From the NCBI GenBank assembly GCA_029057255.1, contig JAICZO010000409.1, positions 1-6,239 on the forward strand: DNA of 6,239 bases. The letters are read 5' to 3'. A program made the position numbers and the translations under genes. Positions 1 through 6,239 of this stretch are shown here, one piece after another. Source of the DNA: Muribaculaceae bacterium. Its GTDB lineage: Bacteria; Bacteroidota; Bacteroidia; Bacteroidales; Muribaculaceae. Position 1 is the stretch's first letter, and every line of letters begins with the position of its first letter. The notes under the pieces were generated by a model. It was not told the origin of the DNA. It searched no databases and saw only the letters and a program-made list of their open reading frames with translations.

Positions 1-1
1 G

Positions 2-1534
2 CAGGGGAAGTTCGCCCCCATATGGGAGACGCTGACGCAGGACGAAGTACCTGAGTGGGTCGCTGACGCCAAGTTCGGCATATGGGCCCACTGGGGTCCC
101 CAGTGTGTCGAAGGCTCGGGCGACTGGATGGCGCGCTCGATGTATATGGAAGGCTCTCGCGAGTACAAGCACCATGTCGACAACTACGGCCACCCGTCGG
201 AAGTCGGCTTCAAGGACATCCTGCCGCTGTTCAAGGCCGAGCGATGGAACCCTGACTCGCTCGTGGCATACTACAAGTCAATCGGCGCGCAGTACTTCTT
301 CGTCCTGGGCAACCACCACGACAACTTCGACCTCTGGGACAGCAAGTATCAGGAATGGAACTCAAGCGCCATCGGCCCCAAGCGCGACATCCTCGCGGAG
401 TGGGCGGCGGCAGCACGCAAGAACGGGCTGCCCCTCGGCATCAGCTTCCACGCCGACCATGCCTGGACATGGTACGAGCCGGCTCAGCGCTACGACCGAC
501 ACGGCCCCAAGGCGGGCATACCCTACGACGGCACGCTGACAGCCGAAGACGGCAAAGGTAAGTGGTGGGAAGGCCTCGACCCGCAGAATCTTTACGCCCA
601 GAACCATGAGCTCAGCCGCGGAAGCTGGGCCGACGGCTCGGTACACGGCCAGTGGGGATGGGAAAACGGCGCCTCGACGCCTTCGCCCGAGTTCTGCACC
701 AACTTCTACAACCGCACCATCGACGCCATCAACCGCTACAGCCCCGACCTTATATACTTCGACTGCACCGCCCTGCCCCTCTACCCTGTCAGCGACGCCG
801 GTCTGAAGATAGCCGCCCACTACTACAACCACAACATGGCCGAGCACAAAGGCAAGCTCGAGGCAGTGCTCTTCGGCAAGATTCTGACCGAAGAACAGCG
901 CAAGGCCCTGGTGTGGGATGTCGAGCGCGGCGCCCCCAACGCCATCCAGACCCGCCCCTGGCAGTCATGCTCGTGCATCGGCGGATGGCACTACAACACC
1001 GACATCTACCGCGGCGGAGGCTACAAATCGGCCGCGACTGTCGTCAAGCTACTCGTCGACATCGTCAGCAAAAACGGCAACCTGCTGCTGAGCGTGCCCC
1101 TGCGCGGCGACGGCACCTTCGACGAGAAAGAGGCGGCGATACTCGAGGAGTTCGGAGCCTGGATGGCGATAAACAAAGAGGCCATACACGGCACACGTCC
1201 CTGGCAGGTATTCGGCGAGGGCCCCATCTCGGAGGCTGACATCGCCATCAACGCCCAGGGCTTCAACGAAGGCGCATACAGCAAGGCGACAGCCGCCGAA
1301 GTGCGTTTCACCACCAAAGGCAAAACCCTCTATGCCACCGCTCTCGCATGGCCCGAAGACAGCAAGCTGACCATCCGCTCGCTCGCCGAGGGAAGCAGCC
1401 TCCGCCCGGAGCGTATCCGCCGCGTCGAGCTGCTCGGCTACGGCAAGGTGCCCTTCAAGCGCACCGCCGACGGCCTCTGTGTGACACTCCCCAAGAAGCT
1501 CAACGACATAGCTCCCGTATTGAAAATCCGATAA
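2..1534 (+). CDS. Alpha-L-fucosidase, glycoside hydrolase family 29 (5' end missing)
   Basis: This is the C-terminal 510 codons of a GH29 alpha-L-fucosidase, a retaining enzyme that releases terminal alpha-L-fucose from glycans. The frame is open to the left edge. The ATG at 128 is internal, because the family motif KFGIWAHWG (residues 24-32 of the visible part, from base 71) lies upstream of it. Further family signs are NHHDNFDLWDSKYQEWN (from residue 104), where Asn replaces the usual Lys of KHHDGF; the nucleophile motif PDLIYFD, with the Asp at residue 254 (codon 761-763); DVERG, with Glu308 (codon 923-925) as my candidate acid/base; and WQSCSCIGGWHY (from residue 320). The barrel runs to about residue 395. 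The C-terminal beta-sandwich follows, with the pattern RFTTKGKTLYATALAWP and the ending APVLKIR. The signal peptide, if any, would lie outside the window; GH29 enzymes of Bacteroidales are usually exported. The family call is firm; the linkage preference is unknown. Confidence 0.95.
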   Translation, partial: QGKFAPIWETLTQDEVPEWVADAKFGIWAHWGPQCVEGSGDWMARSMYMEGSREYKHHVDNYGHPSEVGFKDILPLFKAERWNPDSLVAYYKSIGAQYFFVLGNHHDNFDLWDSKYQEWNSSAIGPKRDILAEWAAAARKNGLPLGISFHADHAWTWYEPAQRYDRHGPKAGIPYDGTLTAEDGKGKWWEGLDPQNLYAQNHELSRGSWADGSVHGQWGWENGASTPSPEFCTNFYNRTIDAINRYSPDLIYFDCTALPLYPVSDAGLKIAAHYYNHNMAEHKGKLEAVLFGKILTEEQRKALVWDVERGAPNAIQTRPWQSCSCIGGWHYNTDIYRGGGYKSAATVVKLLVDIVSKNGNLLLSVPLRGDGTFDEKEAAILEEFGAWMAINKEAIHGTRPWQVFGEGPISEADIAINAQGFNEGAYSKATAAEVRFTTKGKTLYATALAWPEDSKLTIRSLAEGSSLRPERIRRVELLGYGKVPFKRTADGLCVTLPKKLNDIAPVLKIR

Positions 1535-1551
1535 GGGATACAACACTCTAT

Positions 1552-1598
1552 AAGAAGTCTGCGGCTGCCGTAAGCGGTGCCGCAGACTTCTTTTATAT
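1552..1598 (+). terminator. Strong intrinsic terminator after the fucosidase gene
   Basis: A perfect 14-bp stem pairs 1552-1565 with 1579-1592. The enclosed 13 bases fold further: 1568-1570 pairs with 1575-1577 around a TAAG tetraloop, with a G-T wobble at 1567/1578 and one bulged T. The lower stem ends in an A/T-rich part whose 3' side runs into TTTTATAT. It begins 17 bases after the fucosidase stop codon. The hairpin plus T-tract is seen directly; termination activity is inferred. It separates the fucosidase transcript from the downstream peptidase operon. Confidence 0.88.
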
Positions 1599-1619
1599 CC
1601 GGCCGCAGAACATGCCGGA
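1598..1619 (+). other. Possible second small hairpin between terminator and promoter
   Basis: TCCGGC (1598-1603) pairs perfectly with GCCGGA (1614-1619) around a 10-base loop. An alternative pairing, TATCCG (1596-1601) with CGGATA (1620-1625), overlaps it. No T-tract follows, so it is not a terminator by itself. It could be a remnant, a chance palindrome in GC-rich DNA, or a structure that stabilises the upstream 3' end. Confidence 0.25.
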
Positions 1620-1654
1620 CGGATACGGCTAAACATTCTTTAACACTGTCATCG

Positions 1655-1685
1655 GCTGCAATATGGCACAGTTTTTGTAATTTTG
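1655..1685 (+). promoter_or_regulatory. Bacteroidetes-type promoter for the dcp operon
   Basis: TAATTTTG at 1678-1685 matches the Bacteroidetes -7 consensus TAnnTTTG at every fixed position. The expected -33 TTTG box is poor: GCTG at 1655-1658 has the right 19-base spacing but matches only two of four positions. The site lies between the terminator and the dcp ATG, in the least GC-rich part of the gap. It would start transcription around 1689-1693, giving a leader of about 20 bases. No operator repeat is apparent. The -7 box is seen directly; its function is inferred. Confidence 0.6.
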
Positions 1686-1711
1686 AAGTTCAACAATCCA
1701 CAGTAAGCAAT

Positions 1712-3850
1712 ATGAACAAGAAAGTCCGTAACGCACTCACTTCAATAACTATCCTGACAGGCTCTCTTATGGCACAGGCAGAAAACCCGCTATTCAATCA
1801 GTTCAACACCGAGCACGGCACCGCGCCCTTCTCGCAGCTCAACGACACCCTCTGGATGCCCGCTATCGACCGCGGCATCGAGCTGGCAAAACAAGAAATA
1901 GGCGCTATCACCAAGCAGCGCTCACGCCCCGACTTCGAAAACACCATCGTGGCTCTCGAGCGCACTGGCGAAGACCTCAACCGCGTGCTCAACGTATTCT
2001 ATCCCCTGCTCTCGGCCAACTCCACCGACGCCATGATGGAGACCGCAATGGAGGCTTCGGCCAAACTCAGCGACTACAGCACGTCGATAATCCTCAACGA
2101 GCCTCTGTGGCTGCGTGTCAAGGAGGTATATGACAACCGCGGCCTGTTCAACCTCAACGCCGAGGACAGCATGCTGCTCCAGAAGACTTACGACTCCTTC
2201 GCCCTCTCGGGCGCGACCCTGCAGGGCGAGGACCGCGAAAAATACCGCAAGCTCTCGGCCGAGCTCTCGGAGCGCACCACAGCTTTCGGCCAGAACGTCC
2301 TCAAGGAGCTGAACACATATGAGATATACCTCACTGCCGACGACCTCGCCGGACTCCCCGAAAGCTCTGTGACAGCCGCCGCCGAGGCCGCCAAGGCCAA
2401 AGGTCGCGACGGCGAGTACCTCTTCACCCTCGACGCCCCCGTATACATGTCGTTCATGAAGTACTCGGCACGCCCTGACCTGCGCGAGCGCATGTACCGC
2501 CTCTACACCGCACGCAACACCAAGGGCGAGTACTCCAACATCGAAAATATCAAGCGCATCGCCGAGCTGCGACTCGAGATCGCACGTCTCCTCGGCAGCA
2601 ACAACTACGCACAGCACTCGCTCAAGCGCACTATGGCTCAGACACCCGAGGCCGTATATGACCTGCTCGACCGTCTGCGCGACGCATACCGCCCCGCCCT
2701 CAAGGCCGAGATGGCCGAGCTTGAGGCTTTTGCTTCGGAGCTTGAAGGCAAGCCCGTCAAAATCAATCCCTGGGACTACTCCTACTACTCCAACAAGCTC
2801 AAGACAGCCAAGTACTCCTTCGACGAAGAGGCCCTCCGCCCCTACTTCGAGCTTGACAACGTCATAAACGGCGTATTCGGCCTCGCCACACGCCTCTACG
2901 GCCTCAACTTCAAGCAGAACGACAAAATCGAGGTATACCACCCCGACGTGAAGGCCTTCGACGTAAGCGATGCCGACGGCAACTTCATCGGCGTGCTCTA
3001 CACCGACTTCTTCCCCCGCGCATCAAAGCGCCCCGGCGCCTGGATGACAGGCTTCAAGGACCAGTACATCACCGACGAAGGCGTCAACTCGCGCCCCCAG
3101 GTATCTATCGTGATGAACTTCACCAAGCCTACCGCCGACAAGCCTTCGCTCCTCACACCCTACGAGGTGGAGACATTCCTGCATGAGTTCGGCCACGCTC
3201 TCCACGGACTGCTCGCCAACACAAAGTACAGCTCGCTCTCGGGCACTGCCGTATACCGCGACTTCGTAGAGCTGCCCTCGCAGTTCAACGAGAACTATCT
3301 CACCGAGAAAGAATTCCTTGACGGCTTCGCCCGCCACTATCAGACCGGCGAGGCAATACCCGCCGAGCTCGTCGACCGCCTCGTAGCTTCGGCTCAGTAC
3401 GGCGCGGCATACGCATGCTTCCGTCAGCTCAGCTTCGGCTACCTCGACATGGGATGGCACACAATCACCGAACCCGTTTCCGACCCCGTGGAATTCGAGA
3501 AGAAAGCGACAGCCACCGTGAGCATATTCGACAACGTCGAAGGCTCGATGACATCGCCCCAGTTCAGCCACATTTTCTCCGGAGGCTACGCAGCCGGATA
3601 CTACAGCTACAAGTGGGCCGAAGTGCTTGACGCCGACGCATTCGCACTCTTCAAGCAGAACGGAATCTTCGACAAGGCAACCGCCGACAGCTTCCGCAAA
3701 AACGTCCTCTCGCGTGGCGGAACAGAGAACCCCGCCGAACTGTACCGCCGCTTCCGCGGTCAGGAACCCACTATCGACGCCCTGCTCATCCGTGACGGCA
3801 TCGTCAAGGAGAGCAGCCCCGCCAAGGTAGCACCCCTGAACAAAGACTGA
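1712..3850 (+). CDS. dcp: Exported M3-family zinc peptidyl-dipeptidase (Dcp)
   Basis: A 712-residue metallopeptidase of family M3, most like Dcp, which removes dipeptides from the C-termini of oligopeptides. The zinc site is complete: HEFGH at residues 491-495, with the third ligand Glu520 in DFVELPSQ, exactly 29 residues after the first His as in thimet oligopeptidase. The C-terminal substrate-binding segment FSHIFSGGYAAGYYSYKW carries His620 and Tyr626, 630 and 633. The N-terminal NPLFNQF and FENTIVALE patterns also fit Dcp. Length agrees with the roughly 680 residues of E. coli Dcp plus a leader. The start at 1712 is chosen because it gives a clean signal peptide, MNKKVRN followed by a hydrophobic stretch and a cleavage site after AQA at residue 23. 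There is no lipobox Cys, so a periplasmic location is likely. The frame is open further upstream (ATG at 1577), but that start lies inside the terminator and before the promoter. The stop overlaps the next start. Confidence 0.95.
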   Translation: MNKKVRNALTSITILTGSLMAQAENPLFNQFNTEHGTAPFSQLNDTLWMPAIDRGIELAKQEIGAITKQRSRPDFENTIVALERTGEDLNRVLNVFYPLLSANSTDAMMETAMEASAKLSDYSTSIILNEPLWLRVKEVYDNRGLFNLNAEDSMLLQKTYDSFALSGATLQGEDREKYRKLSAELSERTTAFGQNVLKELNTYEIYLTADDLAGLPESSVTAAAEAAKAKGRDGEYLFTLDAPVYMSFMKYSARPDLRERMYRLYTARNTKGEYSNIENIKRIAELRLEIARLLGSNNYAQHSLKRTMAQTPEAVYDLLDRLRDAYRPALKAEMAELEAFASELEGKPVKINPWDYSYYSNKLKTAKYSFDEEALRPYFELDNVINGVFGLATRLYGLNFKQNDKIEVYHPDVKAFDVSDADGNFIGVLYTDFFPRASKRPGAWMTGFKDQYITDEGVNSRPQVSIVMNFTKPTADKPSLLTPYEVETFLHEFGHALHGLLANTKYSSLSGTAVYRDFVELPSQFNENYLTEKEFLDGFARHYQTGEAIPAELVDRLVASAQYGAAYACFRQLSFGYLDMGWHTITEPVSDPVEFEKKATATVSIFDNVEGSMTSPQFSHIFSGGYAAGYYSYKWAEVLDADAFALFKQNGIFDKATADSFRKNVLSRGGTENPAELYRRFRGQEPTIDALLIRDGIVKESSPAKVAPLNKD

Positions 3851-4335
3851 TGACACAAGACCGGGCAGCCCACACGACAGCGCGATTCAGCGTCAGCGCC
3901 TCCGACTACGTCAATACGAGAGCGAGGCAGCTGGCCGGACGCTGGTGGTGGCTGCCCGCGCTCCCTGTATCCGCTCTCGCCATACTCGGCTTCGGCGACA
4001 ACCGCCTGTGGTATCTGGCAATGATGATCATATTCGTCATATACCCCATGATACTGTCGCTGACATGGCTGAAGATGGCAGCGGAGCCTTCGGTGCAATG
4101 GCTCACACGCCCGCAACGATGGCACGTCAGGCAGCAGTCGATTACCATAGACTTCTTCCCCTTCGAGTGCGATGACGACACCGAGCCGCTCAAGACACTG
4201 TCGTTCACCCCGGCCGACGCCGAGACAGGCGGCAGACTACGGCGCATCGACGTCGCCCCCAACGACCTCAATATCCGATTTCTCCTCATCCCCGACGGCG
4301 AGCTTCCGCCGGGATATTACCCAAGCAACCTATAA
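3850..4335 (+). CDS. Small two-helix membrane protein, function unknown (possibly YcxB-like)
   Basis: A 161-residue protein I cannot assign with confidence. Residues 1-30 are polar, with FSVSASDY and several Arg. Two hydrophobic segments follow, about 32-48 (WWWLPALPVSALAILGF) and 53-74, separated by the short GDNR turn. From residue 75 to the end is a soluble domain with beta-strand-like stretches (SITIDFFPFE, NIRFLLIPDGE). Positive charges before the first helix (R23, R25, R31) and after the second suggest that both termini are in the cytoplasm. The arrangement (short N-terminus, two close helices, soluble C-terminal domain) resembles YcxB-like proteins, but this is a layout resemblance only. 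Its ATG shares the A of the dcp TGA, and its own TAA shares an A with the next ATG, so it is probably translated by coupling and could form a membrane partner of one or both neighbours. No Shine-Dalgarno is visible. Confidence 0.85.
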   Translation: MTQDRAAHTTARFSVSASDYVNTRARQLAGRWWWLPALPVSALAILGFGDNRLWYLAMMIIFVIYPMILSLTWLKMAAEPSVQWLTRPQRWHVRQQSITIDFFPFECDDDTEPLKTLSFTPADAETGGRLRRIDVAPNDLNIRFLLIPDGELPPGYYPSNL

Positions 4336-6239
4336 TGGAAAACGCCATATATGACAACGCCCGCAGAGCGATAGCGGCGGCAAGGCAGAACGTCAGAGAC
4401 AAGGCTCTGAGTTCGGCCTTCATCGAGCTCCGTAAGGCGGCAGCCGCAAGTCCCGCGCTGCTGCCCCGCATCGACAGGCTCGAGGCCGAGTACTTCTACA
4501 TGCTCCGCTTCGTAGCGGCAGGCAACGACGTCAGCGACCTGGCAGCAAACACCGCGGCCACGGCTGCCGGGGTCGAGACGCTGCTGCGCATCATCGAGCG
4601 CACGGTCAAGGCCGACACCGAGCCTACAATATTCGCGGGCATGCTGCGCTACGCGCGCCGACGTCCCGAAGAGAACCTCGAGTCGCTCATCAGCGACTAT
4701 CTCGCCGAGCTGGACAACGTCCGCAACGACACCGCTTCGCTGACCGACACCGGCCGCCGAAAGAACCTCGAGCGGATGGCATCGGACATCTTCAACCGCC
4801 TGTGGATCGAGACCGGCATCAGCAGCGACGAGCGCACCCTGCTGTCAAGCATCCTGGCCGACGACACCATCCCCGCCTACGACAGGGTGCTGTGGCTCAA
4901 CGCAATAGGCCTCTCTCTGCTCGACAGCCCCGACGACGCCTATCTCGGCCTGCTCGCCGAAGCACGTCAAAGCGATGAGGCGATACTGTCGACTGCCGCC
5001 GCAGTATGGTTTGTGCTCGCAGTCAACGCCATAGACAGCGACAGCAACGACATTGACAGCGCTCGCATAGCCGACATGACATCGTCGCACCCCGAGGACA
5101 TACCCACCGTAATACTCGAGTGGTGCCGCTCGCTCGGCACCGACAGCATATCGCAGAGCCTCAACATCAACACCGACCCGCGCCTGCGCGAGATAGGCCG
5201 TAAGTTCAACGAGAAACTGCGCAACGCCGACCCCGAGAAGCTCGACGAGCTGATGATGAACTCCGAGTGGCTCACCGAGAACATCGGCACCGAAGGCTTC
5301 GACTCGATGAAAAACTTCATCGACGCCCAGCGCAACGGCGACGACGTCTTCATGGCAACCCTTGGCAAGATGCGCTCCTTCCCCTTCTTCGGCACCCTCT
5401 CCAACTGGTTCCTGCCCTTCCACACGGCGCACAGCGCACTCGCACCTGTCGTCGACGGCGAAGGCGCGGCACTGGCCGAGACCATAGCCATCATGCCCAA
5501 CCTGTGCGACAGCGACAAGTTCGCCCTGCTGCTGTCGATGGCACAGACTCCAGCTCAGATGCGCGACGCCGCTCTGGCCGCGATGTCACAGCAGATGCAC
5601 ACGGCCATGAACTCCGACGAGATGCAGGAGATGATAGGCCGGCTCTCGCCCGACAACCGACGCGCCCTCATCAACAACCACATAAAGAACATATACCGGT
5701 TCTTCAACCTCTTCCACGCCCGAGGTGAATTCCGCAACATCCTCGCCACGCCGCCGTCGCTCCTGACCGAAGGTGCTTCATACGGCGGAACGATGGAAGA
5801 AATCGCCGACACCCTCTTCCGGCTCCGACGCTACCGCGAAGCCGCCGAAGCATACCGCATCGCAGCGGCCGACGGGACTCTGCCGGTCAAAGCTCTTCAG
5901 AAGCAGGGATATGCCTGCGAGCTGTCGGGCATGCAGGAAAAAGCCGTCGAGATATACAACGACATCCTCTCTGTCATGCCGGGCGACAAGTGGACCATCA
6001 TCAGACTTGCCTCAACGCTCCTGTGCCGAAAAGACGCGGCTGCGGCCCTCGAACTGCTCAAGCCCTACGAGGACAGCAACAGCGAGGACATCGAGTTCCT
6101 GTCGCTGCTTGCCGCTGCATACACATCGCTCAACCGCTGGACCGAAGCCGCAAACATATACCACAACATAGACTACATCCAGCCCGAAAACAACAACAGC
6201 GCCAAGGGTGACCTGGCATGGGCACTGACCCTCGCAGGC
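4335..6239 (+). CDS. Large TPR-repeat cytosolic protein, function unknown (3' end missing)
   Basis: An uninterrupted frame of 635 codons runs from the ATG overlapping the previous stop to the right edge, so the protein is longer than seen. There is no signal peptide or membrane helix; a cytosolic location is inferred. The N-terminal 480 residues look almost wholly alpha-helical and acidic, without a catalytic motif I recognise. A distinctive block lies at about 310-362: SEWLTENIGTEGFDSM, then SFPFFGTLSNWFLPF with Trp358. It is rich in aromatics and looks like a conserved structural or binding element. From Met487 there are about four degenerate tetratricopeptide repeats, near 487-518, 519-552, 553-586 and 587-620. 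The clearest patterns are LFRLRRYREAAEAY and GMQEKAVEIYNDILSVMPGD. TPRs bind other proteins, so a scaffold role is plausible. The tight junction with the membrane protein and Dcp suggests co-expression. Codon use matches its neighbours. Confidence 0.88.
   Translation, partial: MENAIYDNARRAIAAARQNVRDKALSSAFIELRKAAAASPALLPRIDRLEAEYFYMLRFVAAGNDVSDLAANTAATAAGVETLLRIIERTVKADTEPTIFAGMLRYARRRPEENLESLISDYLAELDNVRNDTASLTDTGRRKNLERMASDIFNRLWIETGISSDERTLLSSILADDTIPAYDRVLWLNAIGLSLLDSPDDAYLGLLAEARQSDEAILSTAAAVWFVLAVNAIDSDSNDIDSARIADMTSSHPEDIPTVILEWCRSLGTDSISQSLNINTDPRLREIGRKFNEKLRNADPEKLDELMMNSEWLTENIGTEGFDSMKNFIDAQRNGDDVFMATLGKMRSFPFFGTLSNWFLPFHTAHSALAPVVDGEGAALAETIAIMPNLCDSDKFALLLSMAQTPAQMRDAALAAMSQQMHTAMNSDEMQEMIGRLSPDNRRALINNHIKNIYRFFNLFHARGEFRNILATPPSLLTEGASYGGTMEEIADTLFRLRRYREAAEAYRIAAADGTLPVKALQKQGYACELSGMQEKAVEIYNDILSVMPGDKWTIIRLASTLLCRKDAAAALELLKPYEDSNSEDIEFLSLLAAAYTSLNRWTEAANIYHNIDYIQPENNNSAKGDLAWALTLAG

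Noticed and set aside
362..847. Open frame of 161 codons on the - strand inside the fucosidase gene
   Set aside because: It has a low-complexity Val/Gly-rich translation opposite the conserved GH29 catalytic region. It is a composition artefact.
652..1239. Alternative + strand frame of 195 codons inside the fucosidase gene
   Set aside because: The Arg/Gln/Pro-rich translation is typical of a shifted reading of GC-rich coding DNA, and the GH29 frame continues intact through it.
1535..1711. Possible small RNA or riboswitch in the intergenic gap
   Set aside because: The terminator belongs to the upstream gene, and the predicted dcp leader is only about 20 bases, too short for a riboswitch. No separate promoter for a small RNA was found.
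2774..2792. Short repeat-like run (actcctactactcc) in dcp
   Set aside because: It simply encodes a Tyr/Ser-rich stretch, DYSYYSN, in the correct frame. It is too short to count as a repeat element.
1922..2941. Open frame of 339 codons on the - strand inside dcp
   Set aside because: It is the shadow of the GC-rich codon usage of dcp. Its translation is dominated by Val, Gly, Glu and Leu without domain motifs, while the + strand carries a complete M3 peptidase.
3023..3856. Open frame of 277 codons on the - strand over the 3' part of dcp
   Set aside because: It lies opposite the HEFGH active-site region, which is clearly coding on the + strand. No recognisable domain, promoter or start context was seen.
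4845..5518. Overlapping - strand frames of 195 and 183 codons within the TPR gene
   Set aside because: The + strand frame is continuous from 4335 to 6239, with TPR patterns and codon use like its neighbours. The reverse frames show no motifs and overlap each other.

Overview
The window reads as a stretch of Bacteroidales chromosome. The base composition is GC-rich (roughly 60% by eye). The one convincing promoter has a -7 box matching the Bacteroidetes sigma-ABfr consensus TAnnTTTG. No Shine-Dalgarno sequence precedes any of the three visible starts, which is common in Bacteroidetes. The gene content (an alpha-L-fucosidase and an exported M3 peptidase) suits a gut, glycan- and peptide-degrading member such as a Muribaculaceae-like lineage. 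The family-level placement is inference from composition and gene style, not from a marker gene.

All genes lie on the + strand. Positions 2-1534 are the 3' part of a GH29 alpha-L-fucosidase gene that enters from the left edge. It ends at a strong intrinsic terminator (1552-1598). The 177-base gap after it (1535-1711) holds this terminator, a weaker possible hairpin and a Bacteroidetes-type promoter.

The promoter appears to start a second, tightly packed transcription unit of three genes. The first is a signal-peptide-bearing M3-family peptidyl-dipeptidase, Dcp (1712-3850). The second is a 161-residue protein with two transmembrane segments (3850-4335). The third is a large cytosolic helical protein with C-terminal TPR repeats (4335 to the right edge, incomplete). 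Both junctions are one-base stop/start overlaps (TGATG and TAATG), so translation of the three is probably coupled.

Functionally, the fucosidase would remove alpha-L-fucose from host or dietary glycans in the periplasm or at the cell surface. The Dcp enzyme would trim dipeptides from peptide C-termini outside the cytoplasm. The membrane protein and the TPR protein have no assigned function. Their coupling to an exported peptidase is the most interesting feature here, because it suggests a small exported-enzyme/membrane/cytosol module, but the sequence alone does not prove a shared task. I saw no RNA genes, CRISPR arrays, insertion sequences or phage genes.
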